A stretch of 64,000 nt of DNA from Meira nashicola. Its lineage: Eukaryota > Basidiomycota > Exobasidiomycetes > Exobasidiales > Brachybasidiaceae. The stretch covers positions 2,790,001 through 2,854,000 of the forward strand of contig BCJU01000002.1 in NCBI GenBank assembly GCA_001600355.1, in the 5' to 3' direction. Positions 48,407-58,040 of this stretch are shown in pieces (position 1 is the first letter of the stretch; every line of letters starts with the position of its first letter). The position numbers and the translations under genes were made by a program. The notes under the pieces are model-generated. The model was not told the origin of the DNA. It did not search any database and worked only from the letters and a program-made list of their open reading frames with translations.

Positions 48407-50254
48407 ATGTCTTGGAGGAATAAAGCTCAAATAACGGGACAAAATACTGTACCTTTGGGTACAACGATGCGAAAGTGGGGCGGGGGCGGAGGCGGCGGAA
48501 ATGAAAGAAATGATGGACCATCATATGCACCTGATGCTGGACCATCTTATGGATCATACGGCAGTAATCGTCCTGCTGGTGGATATGGCGCAGGTGGTGT
48601 AACAGGTACAAAGCGAGAACGAGATGAAAATTATTCATTTTCAACTTCTATGGGCTCATCAGGAGCACCTGATGCATCAGCACCGAGAAAGAGACGTTCT
48701 CGTTGGGGTGAAGAAAAAACAGATTTAGGCGTTGCAACCGCATTGGGAGCAAATATGTCAGAATCTGAACTTGAACGACATGCAATCAATGTGAGAATCG
48801 AAGAAATTGCTCGAAAGATTCAATCAAATGACGTCGTTCCACCTGAACGCGAGAGAAGTCCATCACCACCTCCGACATATGATGCACAAGGAAGGAGAAC
48901 GAACACACGAGAGGTACGCTATCGTAAAAAGCTCGAAGAAGAAAGAGTTAAACTTGTGGATAAACAAATCAACTTAGATCCTAATTACAGACCACCAGCA
49001 GAGTATGCTGCTGCTAAGCGTAATATGAAACCATCTGAAAAGGTTTATCTGCCCATTAAAGAATTCCCGGAAATCAAATTCTTTGGTTTGCTTGTTGGTC
49101 CACGCGGAAATACGTTGAAAAAGATGGAACGTGAAAGTGGAGCAAGAATCAGTATTCGCGGTAAAGGAAGTTTGAAAGAAGGAAAAGGTCGTGCTGGAGA
49201 GGAAGGAGAAGAAGAGATGCATTGTGTTGTTACTGCAGATGATGATGAGAAGATCAAAAAGTGTATTAGATTGATTAATCAAGTCATCGAAACAGCCGCA
49301 TCCACTCCCGAAACGCAAAATGATCATAAACGTAATCAGTTACGAGAATTAGCTGCTTTGAATGGTACCTTACGAGATGATGAAAATCAAGTTTGTCAAA
49401 ATTGTGGACAAAAAGGACACCGCAAATATGATTGTCCCGAGCAGCGCAATTGGACTGCACATATCATATGTCATCGCTGTGGCCAACAAGGACATCTGGC
49501 GCGCGATTGTAATCAAAGTCGAATGCCAGGAGGACCACCCGGTCAGACTGGAATGCAGGGTAATGGCCCTCGTCCTGGTGATCCATTCAATTCGGAATAT
49601 GAGAGTCTAATGGCTGAATTGGGAGAAGGTGGTCGTCCCGGAGATGGACAGCCTCCATCTTCTTACCCCGGGATGGACAATGGCACTTCAGGACCAGGTG
49701 GCCCTTCAATCAATTTAGAAAATCGACCTATTGGACCAGACGGTAAAAAGATACCCCCATGGCGTGATCCAAATGTGTGGAACACGCCAGCTTTCCCAAG
49801 TAATGCCCCACCACGAGGTCCAAGGATGGGCTATGGAGCGGGAGGCAGAGGCAATTCCGAACAGAATTATCATCAACATGGATATCAATCGCAACAATCC
49901 TATCAACAAACAAACTCACAACAACAATGGCAAAATGGTCAAGCAGATGGATCAGGGTATAGCTATGGCGGCTGGCAGCAGCAGCAGCAAGGAGATGGAC
50001 AACAAGGCGCCCCAGCTCAACAACCGCAAAATGGTGCATCAGAGCAACAGCCTGATTATCGAGAGGCTTGGGAAGCCTACTATCGTCAACAAGGTATGGA
50101 TCCTGCGGCTGCAATGGCTGCTGCTGCTGCCAACGCTGGAGGTGGAGCACAAACATCACAAGAAGGACAACAATCACAACAGCAGCAGCAAGATTATACG
50201 AAAGAATGGGAAGAATATTACCGACAACAAGCTGCTGCTGGTCAACCGAATTGA
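48407..50254 (+). CDS. MSL5: Branchpoint-bridging protein BBP/SF1 (Msl5)
   Basis: A 615-residue splicing factor that binds the intron branch site and U2AF in the early spliceosome. It starts MSWRNKAQITGQNTVPLG; the ATG is at 48407. The helix-hairpin region (KRRSRWGEEK, the ULM-like SRW motif that binds U2AF in the family) is at about 87-95. The KH-QUA2 domain is at about 215-325 (IKFFGLLVGPRGNTLKKMERESGARISIRGKGS). Two CCHC zinc knuckles follow (CQNCGQKGHRKYDC and CHRCGQQGHLARDC), then a Pro/Gly/Gln-rich tail. Residues 550-562 and 596-608 are W-x-x-Y-Y repeats (REAWEAYYRQQ and TKEWEEYYRQQ) like those of FUBP1/PSI. The start lies 271 bp from the divergent PheRS start. Confidence 0.95.
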   Translation: MSWRNKAQITGQNTVPLGTTMRKWGGGGGGGNERNDGPSYAPDAGPSYGSYGSNRPAGGYGAGGVTGTKRERDENYSFSTSMGSSGAPDASAPRKRRSRWGEEKTDLGVATALGANMSESELERHAINVRIEEIARKIQSNDVVPPERERSPSPPPTYDAQGRRTNTREVRYRKKLEEERVKLVDKQINLDPNYRPPAEYAAAKRNMKPSEKVYLPIKEFPEIKFFGLLVGPRGNTLKKMERESGARISIRGKGSLKEGKGRAGEEGEEEMHCVVTADDDEKIKKCIRLINQVIETAASTPETQNDHKRNQLRELAALNGTLRDDENQVCQNCGQKGHRKYDCPEQRNWTAHIICHRCGQQGHLARDCNQSRMPGGPPGQTGMQGNGPRPGDPFNSEYESLMAELGEGGRPGDGQPPSSYPGMDNGTSGPGGPSINLENRPIGPDGKKIPPWRDPNVWNTPAFPSNAPPRGPRMGYGAGGRGNSEQNYHQHGYQSQQSYQQTNSQQQWQNGQADGSGYSYGGWQQQQQGDGQQGAPAQQPQNGASEQQPDYREAWEAYYRQQGMDPAAAMAAAAANAGGGAQTSQEGQQSQQQQQDYTKEWEEYYRQQAAAGQPN

Positions 50255-50719
50255 GGTGTTTGATGGTTGTTTGACTAACCCAATTTTGATTACATTCTTA
50301 CGGTTTTGATAATGATCAAGATCTATATACTGATTCTTCTCCCATTGTATTAAAACGAACTTGTGCTTGCTTACTGGAAGGCATGCAGGCAAACGACTTT
50401 GACTTTTATGAGATAATACAACTAACAATTTCAACCAACATAAAATCACTTGTATGACTGACGAAAGTGACTAACAATCTAACGAATCTTTGCAGCCCTT
50501 CTTTTGTCTCTTTGCAACTGCAGGTAGATGCGAGCACCTCTACATTAGTGAGTGATTATCTAGAATTGCACGATGGTTTGGATATGTAAGATTGGGCATG
50601 ATAGAAAAGTTATACAATGAAATGATTATGATACAAAGGAAAAAATAAAAAAGATGTGATGAGATGTAGCAAAATATGATGCAGAAAAGGGCAAAGAAGA
50701 TAAAAAGAAAATTCACTCA
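50255..50719. other. Convergent intergenic region, BBP / RAB4
   Basis: These 465 bp between two stop codons carry both 3' untranslated regions. They are AT-rich, with a purine-rich stretch at 50636-50712. No further gene is seen. Confidence 0.35.
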
Positions 50720-51516
50720 TCAACAACAGCCATTAAAGCGAGATTTGACTGTTTGCAATGAGACTGCTCCTGAACGATTACCGTTTGGCATGACTTCAGT
50801 AAAGGTGAATTTGCTATTCTTGGTGGAAGAATTGACTGCAACGCTACGTAATCCCCTATCTCCATAAGAGATTCCACTTCCGGGTGTTTCAGGACTGATT
50901 TTACCACTTTGAATTGATGATAAGATTGATTGACATGCCAACACAAAAGGTCGTTCAACATTTTCTCCATTAAGTGAAGATGTTTCCATATATTGACAAT
51001 TATGCTGTAATGCCCAATCTTTTGCTTCTTGAAAGCTTACTTTACGATCTTCTTGACAATCAAGCTTGTTTCCTACAACGACAACTCGCAAATCAGGTGA
51101 AGCGAGAGATCTAGCATCTTCCAACCATTGCTCCAAAGGTTCAAAAGATGCTCTACGCGTGATATCATATACCAAAAGACATGCACTTGCACCACGATAA
51201 TAACTCTTTGTTACACTTCGAAATCGTTCTTGACCTGCGGTATCCCAAAGCTGATAATGAAAAGAAAAGGAGTATTAACATCTTTCATCACTGCATACAT
51301 TGATATTTTACTCACCTGTAACTTCAAATCTTTTTCACCAACACGTAATAACCTTGATGCAAATTCAACTCCGATCGTTTGAGTTGCATTTTCCTTTACG
51401 CTTCCATGAATGAAATGATGTAATAAACACGATTTTCCCGTCCCTGATTCACCAACGACGATCACTTTGAGTAAAAAGTCGTATGGTTGTCCTAATTGAG
51501 ATCCATCAGCGACCAT
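50720..51516 (-). CDS. YPT4: Rab4/Ypt4-type small GTPase, two exons
   Basis: Exons 51516-51316 and 51250-50720 join in phase 0 over a 65-bp GTGAGT...ATCAG intron to give 243 residues. The G-motifs are GESGTGKS (G1), TIGVEF (switch I Thr), LWDTAGQERFRS (G3), VVGNKLD (G4) and METSSL (G5). The features YDFLLKVIVVGESGTGKSCLLH, TIGVEFASRLLRV and the MGSGI-like GSGISYGDRGLRS near the end fit Rab4. The C-terminus is ...FNGCC, a double-cysteine geranylgeranylation site. Rab4 works in endosome recycling. The C-terminal hypervariable tail is longer than in human Rab4. ATG at 51516. Confidence 0.93.
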
Positions 51517-52079
51517 GATTGCAATGAGTATAGGTGATGAGGAAAATGTGAAAAGGTGGTGGTTGCCTTTTGTTCTTCAGAGATGGGTGCATGCAATAAA
51601 ATTCAATCACACGTTTTATATCGAGCAAATCCTGAAAGTCATCATTAAACATCAGCAGTGGAGGCTGTACTGCACTGTTTTAAGACGATAGCATTTTTCA
51701 ATTTACGCCTTCGGACAAGTGTGATGCTCTATGTCAGGGCAAGTGTTGGTCTTATCTGTGTGTTAAATCAAACACGGAAAGCAAGCACATTTTTTTTTAA
51801 TTTTAGTGCATCTTTGCCTAAATTTGTTCAAAGAATGTACAATACGGTTGCTTAAGTTGCGGTGTCTAAGCATGTAGTCTTGTGTGTACATTACGTTGTA
51901 AAGCGGCGGCGTCATTTTGCGGGCGTTGCACGAACCTGTACAGCAATAAATCTTATTTTCGATCCGAGCTTAGTAAACTACGTATGTGTATCCATCAGGA
52001 GCATTGTCGTCCCGACCTTCTTCCACACATTTAATCACAAAAAAGAAGGCCCTTTTTTGCATGTTTAACCCCACACACC
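51517..52079. promoter_or_regulatory. Divergent promoter region, RAB4 / unknown protein
   Basis: These 563 bp contain only short open frames (51658-51855, 51862-52068) that lack family features. A GCGGCGGCGTC patch is at 51903-51913. No gene is called. Confidence 0.35.
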
Positions 52080-52976
52080 ATGTCCTTAAAGGATAAAGCG
52101 AAATTCGGTGTAGGATACCTTACAGATGCAGAAGAAAAGAATGCATTCGTTTTAGCAGATGATCGCGTTCGATTTGATAAGAATGGAGCAGGAGGAGCGG
52201 TCAAGGTTGAAGGATATCGAGGTATTTGGCCCGTATTTGGAAAGACATCAGAACGATTAGGAGGTGCAGATGTAGTGATCGTTCATGACGAAGATGAAGG
52301 AGGGGCAACCGGAGCTTTGGATAACACAGCTGGAGCATCTGGAAGTCGAGTAAAGATACCGTCAATCGAAGGTGAAAATGAGGGGCTTGAATCAAACTCA
52401 ACTAGAAAAGGAATTCATTTTGCCAAGAGACCAACATGGATGTGCAGCGTAAAGAGTTCTTGCTCGCCTTGCGAAAAGTCTGAACTTCATCGACCTTATT
52501 GTCAACCTTATGGTAATCGTGCTTTGATCGAATGTCGAAAGATCGAAGTGACAAAGACGCCCGAGAGGAAACCGTTACCGCCGTCCAAAGAAGAATTTAA
52601 ACCGGGCGGTCGGGAAAAGGTAGTAGTTGATAAGGTTAACAAAGTTGAAGCGTCCAACAACCATCAAAGCAGGAATGTCGATTCTACGTACGGTGCATCA
52701 ATAGGTGAAGTATTGGAAAGAGATGATTTTGCCAATCTTGCTCCTATACTGGGAAGCGGATTGGTTACTCGCGATGAGATGTTCGTTAGTGGTCACGTAT
52801 ACAAAGGATATCAAGTTTGCGGAAAAGATCGAGCTAGAGAGACATGGGATTATGCGGAATTTTTGGGTGTTAATTTAATACTTGCTCTAATTGGAATCTA
52901 TGTATTATTGACAAGGCAGCGATATTTGGCAGGGCAACACCAGTCTATGTTGGCAAGAAGAATAGGAAGAACGTAG
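52080..52976 (+). CDS. Unknown protein with one C-terminal membrane span
   Basis: A 298-residue protein I do not recognise. The N-terminus (MSLKDKAKFGVGYLTDAEEKN) is soluble and there is no signal peptide. Residues about 45-65 (YRGIWPVFGKTSERLGGADVVIV) look folded. A cysteine-containing segment lies at about 118-150 (TWMCSVKSSCSPCEKSELH, CQPYGNRALIECRKIEV). A polar linker is followed by a second folded-looking block at 200-260 with YKGYQVCGKDRARETWDYAE. A single hydrophobic helix at about 264-280 (GVNLILALIGIYVLLT) is near the C-terminus, followed by about 18 basic residues, so a tail-anchored or single-pass topology is likely. It is convergent with mitochondrial RRF (gap 81 bp). Confidence 0.65.
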   Translation: MSLKDKAKFGVGYLTDAEEKNAFVLADDRVRFDKNGAGGAVKVEGYRGIWPVFGKTSERLGGADVVIVHDEDEGGATGALDNTAGASGSRVKIPSIEGENEGLESNSTRKGIHFAKRPTWMCSVKSSCSPCEKSELHRPYCQPYGNRALIECRKIEVTKTPERKPLPPSKEEFKPGGREKVVVDKVNKVEASNNHQSRNVDSTYGASIGEVLERDDFANLAPILGSGLVTRDEMFVSGHVYKGYQVCGKDRARETWDYAEFLGVNLILALIGIYVLLTRQRYLAGQHQSMLARRIGRT

Positions 52977-53057
52977 ATAGCAAAGTATGTATCAAGTTTC
53001 AATGTATAAATTATGATTTCAATGTATGAGTACAAGTGCAATAAAACAAAAGAAAGA

Positions 53058-54023
53058 TCAATTTTGTTCGATACGTGCTTTCATTTGTTCGTACAATTTA
53101 TCCACTTCAGCAGTCTGTTTCTTGGTTTCCTCATCGATAGCTTTCATCTCTGATCTTGCTTCATCTGCTCCGATTACCTTTTGCTTTTCATCACTGCGAA
53201 TTTGTTTTTGTCCTAGATGTCTTGCTGTTCGAATTGAGACTCTTGCATTTTCGCAAATTTTGCTTATATCTTTGCTTAATTGAGCTCGTGTTTCAGATGT
53301 AGGTCTAGGAATGGGAATGTGTAGTATTCCTTCTTGATCTTCGCCTGTCAACCTTTGAGGTGATAATCCTACATCGGCCGTATAAATTGCTCTTTCAACA
53401 TATTTGATAGTAGAAGGATCAAAGCAAGTCACAATCAAAGCACCATCTCTCGTTCCAATAGTTGCAAATTCTTTTATATTATAGCTTGGTCCTTCTTCTA
53501 ATCTTGATTTGGTTGGACCTTCTGTTGGATTAGCGTTTGGCATTGAGACTTGAACGCCATCCAAGATTGCAGGATCAGCTCTTCCATGACTACCTACCAT
53601 TCTTGTAATAGTTTCTTTACATCTCTGGAAAGCACGTCTCATATTTTCCTTCAATGCTTCTTCTGAAAACTTTTCACCCGGTAATTCTTCATTCGTTGTT
53701 GTTGTTCTATATCTAGAATCTTCTTCACGTATTCCTTCTTCTTTTTGTGTATATTTACTCTTTGTTCCCCTTTGTGAAGATGATGCACCTTTTGCACCTT
53801 TTCCTTTCGTTTTCATCACTGGAACTTCTCCTACCGTTTCTCCTGCAGGTTCTTCTACTCTCGATCGACGAGATTTGAAGGAGACATTTGAAGTATGAAG
53901 ATTTGCAGCATTGTAGCCTTGTCCTATCCTTCCTTGAGGAAAAGCAATTCTAGCCCCTCCAGCGAAATTTGAGGGAAACAATCTACCATTTCTTAATAGT
54001 GCTGCTCGAACATGAGATGCCAT
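53058..54023 (-). CDS. RRF1: Mitochondrial ribosome recycling factor
   Basis: A 321-residue protein that splits mitoribosomes after termination. The N-terminal ~50 residues (MASHVRAALLRNGRLFPSNF..., rich in Arg/Ala and without acidic residues) are a mitochondrial presequence. A charged linker follows. The RRF domain is at about 135-320, with GRADPAILDGVQVSMP (the R-x-x-P-x-x-L region), FDPSTIKYVERAIYTADVGLSPQ, ILHIPIPRPTSETRAQLSKDISKICENARVSIRTAR and a final helix to MKARIEQN. These match the bacterial RRF fold, including the conserved N-A-R-V-S-I-R-x-x-R. ATG at 54023. Confidence 0.93.
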   Translation of the reverse strand: MASHVRAALLRNGRLFPSNFAGGARIAFPQGRIGQGYNAANLHTSNVSFKSRRSRVEEPAGETVGEVPVMKTKGKGAKGASSSQRGTKSKYTQKEEGIREEDSRYRTTTTNEELPGEKFSEEALKENMRRAFQRCKETITRMVGSHGRADPAILDGVQVSMPNANPTEGPTKSRLEEGPSYNIKEFATIGTRDGALIVTCFDPSTIKYVERAIYTADVGLSPQRLTGEDQEGILHIPIPRPTSETRAQLSKDISKICENARVSIRTARHLGQKQIRSDEKQKVIGADEARSEMKAIDEETKKQTAEVDKLYEQMKARIEQN

Positions 54024-54303
54024 GTCTGCGTGTCAATTAATCAGGTCGTATGATGAGAATGATAGTGATGTTAATAATAAAAAAGTTAGAAAAAATGAGG
54101 ACTTACACCTTTCTTCCCGTGCAACGCGCGCTAATTTTTTTTTCTTTCTTGGTTGCTCCACTTCTTATGACATGGAATACATGCTTTTGTAAGGATTGCA
54201 ATACATTATAATACAGGAGTGATGGATGATGGTATGATGAACGTTGTAGATGGTGATGATATTATTTCACCTCGGAAGTTTCATGTTTCCGAAAATACGA
54301 TCC

Positions 54304-56256
54304 TTATAATGATAGAATGCTGCTGCTTCCACTAGAAGAGCTTACACTTGACCTTCTACCCTCCTTTGTTTTTTTCACTTGTGGCTTTTTTGATTCCACT
54401 GTACCAAATAATAAGATATCTTGTTTGACGAGATAAGTATGGTACATATTTCGCACGTATTTCATTTGATCGGGTTTTAGTTCTTTCCTTAAACGATCCT
54501 TATCTGCTTTTTTCAAAGAAACGCTTTTTGCATTTAATGATTTAAGAACATGTCCTCCTACTGTGCTAATCGCATAAGGTGGCGTTCGAAGGCTTCTGGC
54601 AATCTCTGCAAACGATAGACCCTCTTGCCAATACTCTATTGCCGTTTTTGGGATTGGTTCTTTACCCTTCTTTGGCGGTGTTGGCTTTGATCTTATTAAG
54701 TCTTTCTTGGGAGAAGATTGCTCTGAAGGGAGCTTTCTTTTGGTAGACGAACTTTGTTCTCCAATTGAAGTTTTGTGCATCGGTGCAGTCTCTTCTTCAA
54801 GCAAAGTACTCTTCACTGCTGGTCGGCTTTTCGGACGTGAAGTTGAGCTAGAAGTAGCAGGAGTCGGCTTTGAGATGGTAGCCTGACTGGATTTTGACTT
54901 CTCCTTAAACAAGTTTTCCGATTCACTTGCTATCGATTCAAAGTCAGATTCGCCATCATCCCAGGAAGGTTTGACTGGAATAAATTTGGTATTTGTCGCA
55001 TTCTTTGAGGTTTCTCCCTGTTCATCGTGCACGCATTCCTTCTGCTGGGCAGGGACTACATTGATTCCGATCAAAAACTTTTTGAATTGATTCGTTTGAA
55101 AAATATTTTCTCCACCTTTTAAAGGATCCAAATTGCCTATCATACTAGCAAATGTATGAATTAGCTCCACACCTACGTAAACATCGTTGGCAGCATATTC
55201 ACATTGTCTCTCGTCTAGAGAAGCATTATTCCATTTCCCAGCTCGTACGTCGATGCTCTTGTCTAGCTTTCTTTTCAGATAGATTCTGCTAAGATCGCGT
55301 AATGCAATCAAGCCATTGTGACTTTTCCATCTCTCCGGCTCGGCTTTTTTGGCTGCGAATGATAAATCTAAACATCCTTCGATTACGTTGTCAAAATCTC
55401 TCCTGAATTTTGCCGCATCTTGTTTGATAGCAACTCCGCACTTTAAGATAGTAGAATCATTTAAAATTCTAAGTAATTCCTCGGGAATTGATGGCATCAT
55501 AGCAAGATGCAAAATATAAATATCAGTAGCAGATGCAAGTTGAACAACACTTGTTTTCTTGCTTATTCCGGTAATTGAATCAAATTCCCATTCCATATCA
55601 AAAGATAGCATTTCACCGGCTTTAATCTTGGGCAAACATTCATTCGATTCTTTTACCGTTGTGCAAAAGTGAAGGGTCGGTATATGTACGGGTGAAACAG
55701 CAATTCTTGCATTGGTAGATTTACCTTTGAAAACGTTCCAATGTAATTCTGCTCTTTCTGATTCAATCTCTTCAGGCTTTTTCCTCATCGTCCAAACCTT
55801 ACCAGCAGGCCTCTTGAACGAATATGCTACCAAATCTTTTTCTAATTTCGTACGTTCCCATTCTCGACGGAATTTGTAACGAACTTTACTTGTTGTATTG
55901 GGCGGCAATTGCCTAACTTTAGGTTCTACAGGAGGTGTTGGTTCAGTTGTCGTGGCAAAGTTACGCACTTGTGTCTTTGAACAGACATCGTCTAATTGAC
56001 GCAAAAGTGATGAATTGGTTACATCTTTACCAAACATTCTTACCGGAACTTTTGGTTGAGGGGGCGATGAGGTTAGGTCGATTGGTGAATGAGACCTTTG
56101 CTGTAGGTCAAACGGATCACAATCAAAGGAGGAACTCATATTGTGTGATAAATAGGGGCATATACGTGCCCTATTCGCGCCTTTTTTCAATGATTGCAAA
56201 GAATTTCTCCACGGCGATACGTGATTTAACCGAGAGGTTACTAAACGAGCGGACAT
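54304..56256 (-). CDS. WRN-like 3'-5' exonuclease with C-terminal HTH domain
   Basis: A protein of about 650 residues if it starts at the ATG at 56256. The residues from there (MSARLVTSRLNHVSPWRNSL...) are Arg/Ser rich and amphipathic, like a mitochondrial presequence. A second in-frame ATG at 56139 (MSSSFDCDPFD) would omit it. A DEDDy exonuclease domain lies at about 205-385: FDMEWE (motif I), LKCGVAIKQDAAKFRRDF (motif II) and CEYAANDVYVGVEL (motif III with Tyr). It resembles the exonuclease part of Werner helicase and plant WEX. After a Ser/Lys-rich linker, residues about 555-630 (AIEYWQEGLSFAEIARSLRTPPYAI) match the helicase C-terminal HTH. No helicase motifs are present. Confidence 0.82.
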   Translation of the reverse strand: MSARLVTSRLNHVSPWRNSLQSLKKGANRARICPYLSHNMSSSFDCDPFDLQQRSHSPIDLTSSPPQPKVPVRMFGKDVTNSSLLRQLDDVCSKTQVRNFATTTEPTPPVEPKVRQLPPNTTSKVRYKFRREWERTKLEKDLVAYSFKRPAGKVWTMRKKPEEIESERAELHWNVFKGKSTNARIAVSPVHIPTLHFCTTVKESNECLPKIKAGEMLSFDMEWEFDSITGISKKTSVVQLASATDIYILHLAMMPSIPEELLRILNDSTILKCGVAIKQDAAKFRRDFDNVIEGCLDLSFAAKKAEPERWKSHNGLIALRDLSRIYLKRKLDKSIDVRAGKWNNASLDERQCEYAANDVYVGVELIHTFASMIGNLDPLKGGENIFQTNQFKKFLIGINVVPAQQKECVHDEQGETSKNATNTKFIPVKPSWDDGESDFESIASESENLFKEKSKSSQATISKPTPATSSSTSRPKSRPAVKSTLLEEETAPMHKTSIGEQSSSTKRKLPSEQSSPKKDLIRSKPTPPKKGKEPIPKTAIEYWQEGLSFAEIARSLRTPPYAISTVGGHVLKSLNAKSVSLKKADKDRLRKELKPDQMKYVRNMYHTYLVKQDILLFGTVESKKPQVKKTKEGRRSSVSSSSGSSSILSL

Positions 56257-56603
56257 CTCATGACCAGCTTGATCGCGGTAATATCTCCCTCCCTTAAAAT
56301 AAAGAATGTCTTGCTTACCATCTGACCATAATTGGGACTGTTGTTTAGGGTATCGAAGCTGCAAACATTCTTGCTGCAATACAGATTCAAAGATGATCCC
56401 GAACGCGTGCCAGATTAGACGTGTTAGACTATGTTACACGTTTATGTCGCTTACAGAATTCTTACGTACGCAATGTAAAAAGAAACTAGAAGAAGGCGCT
56501 AGGCACAATATTTTCACCCTCAGAAAAAGCAAAAAAAAACTAGCGCAAAACATTCTTCTTCTTCTTCTCCCACTAACAATCCCTATCGCCATTTTTGGCA
56601 ATC
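56257..56603. promoter_or_regulatory. Divergent promoter, WRN-like exonuclease / histidine phosphatase
   Basis: These 347 bp are mostly AT-rich. ACGCGT at 56403-56408 lies about 150 bp from the exonuclease start. No gene is seen. Confidence 0.35.
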
Positions 56604-58040
56604 ATGACAACTTCCTACTCCAATTTTGGAGAAGGTCCATCATCTATACCCATATCACCTGCTATTGGTCGAAGTGGAAGTACTTCGGAATCATTAGGAT
56701 GGCGAGATGCTCCCTCTGCTCTACAATTGGTACAAGCTCATTACCTTGTTCGACATGGAGAACGTACGCCGGTACGAACGAGACTGTTGAATGCAAAACC
56801 CGCCATTCCAGCAAGATGGAATATGTGTCATGCTGGAAAAGATTTTCATTCGACAATCTTGGACTTGACCGGTTCTACTAAAACGGTTCGAGCAGATAAT
56901 TGGAAAAATGAAGATCTTTCTGGAACTCCAGTTTCGATGAAAATTCAAAAACGTGTCGAAAGCACAGATGAAGGAGCACAAAACATTTTGGCTACACAAC
57001 CGGGTGAATGCATGCTTGGAGAGCTGACAGATTTAGGAAGGTCGACCACTCAACTGATAGGAAGCAGATTACGCAAGTTATATATTGACAAGCTGGGCCT
57101 GCTACCAAAAGAGTTACAAGAGAGCGATGAAAATAAAGTATACTTTCGTAGTACTAATATGGGAAGAACGATCGAGTCCCTTTATAGCGTCGTAAGTGGA
57201 TTGCTTCCCGAGACAAAAGCAAATCATTCTGGCAATTTCACTCCAACAATGTTAATCAGAAATGGAGTCACAGAGAATTTATTACCAAACACATTCGGCT
57301 GTGGCAGGTTGCGTGAATTGGATCGAAAGTTCTCACAGTTCGCTGCAGCTGTCCATAATCCCAAACTTGCGGCCTTGGACTCCCTTCTTGCTCCTCATCT
57401 TGACGGCCAAGTGCCAAGAGTGGACGGCCATCCTCGTTTGAGTGGTATTTTGGATACCGTACGGGCAGCAAAAGTGCATGGAATACCGATTCCCTCCGCC
57501 TTTGAAGATATCAACGTTGTGGATGCTGTCGAGACTGCAGTTTGTGATGAATGGTATACAGGATATAGAGCAGAAGATGTGAATGCACGCGATCAATTCA
57601 GACGTTTGGCTATGGGCAGATTCTTGAACGAACTATCGGGACGATTGAATGATAAAGCTTCAAAGCCTTCCTCTACACCTTTGCAAATGGCAGTCTATTC
57701 TGCTCACGATACCAGTATTGCAGGCGTATTAGGGACTTTGGATGTCTTTGACAATCGTTGGCCTGCTTTCACGGCTGCGGTTGGAGTAGAATTATTCAAG
57801 GATACAAATTCTGGCGGCTTATTGACTACGTTGGGAATCAAGAAAGAACAACATTATGTTCGTATGCGATATGGTGATAAGGAACTTGCTTTGCCGGCTT
57901 GCTCGGCTAGAGGCAACCATCTGGATGGACATCCCGAATTCTGTACTCTGCAAGCTTTCTCCAAAGCTGTTGAATCTTTACGTCATCCACAAGGTAAATC
58001 ATGGGAACAAGAATGTAATGAATCTCGTCACGGCGAATAA
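56604..58040 (+). CDS. Histidine acid phosphatase (branch 2), intracellular ACP6-like
   Basis: A 478-residue phosphomonoesterase; the ATG at 56604 (MTTSYSNFGEGPSS) is the first in frame. The catalytic RHGERTP motif is at residues 50-56 (LVRHGERTP), with the nucleophile His51. The proton-donor motif is AHDTSI with His368-Asp369. Between them are FRSTNMGRTIESL (the second catalytic Arg region), YTGYRAEDVN, and WPAFTAAVGVELF. No signal peptide is visible, unlike secreted phytases, so a mitochondrial or cytosolic lipid or inositol phosphatase related to ACP6 is more likely. The substrate cannot be assigned. Confidence 0.9.
   Translation: MTTSYSNFGEGPSSIPISPAIGRSGSTSESLGWRDAPSALQLVQAHYLVRHGERTPVRTRLLNAKPAIPARWNMCHAGKDFHSTILDLTGSTKTVRADNWKNEDLSGTPVSMKIQKRVESTDEGAQNILATQPGECMLGELTDLGRSTTQLIGSRLRKLYIDKLGLLPKELQESDENKVYFRSTNMGRTIESLYSVVSGLLPETKANHSGNFTPTMLIRNGVTENLLPNTFGCGRLRELDRKFSQFAAAVHNPKLAALDSLLAPHLDGQVPRVDGHPRLSGILDTVRAAKVHGIPIPSAFEDINVVDAVETAVCDEWYTGYRAEDVNARDQFRRLAMGRFLNELSGRLNDKASKPSSTPLQMAVYSAHDTSIAGVLGTLDVFDNRWPAFTAAVGVELFKDTNSGGLLTTLGIKKEQHYVRMRYGDKELALPACSARGNHLDGHPEFCTLQAFSKAVESLRHPQGKSWEQECNESRHGE

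Noticed and set aside
49728..50309. Long frames on both strands in the BBP tail
   Set aside because: They come from CAA/CAG repeats of the Gln-rich tail and have no independent features.
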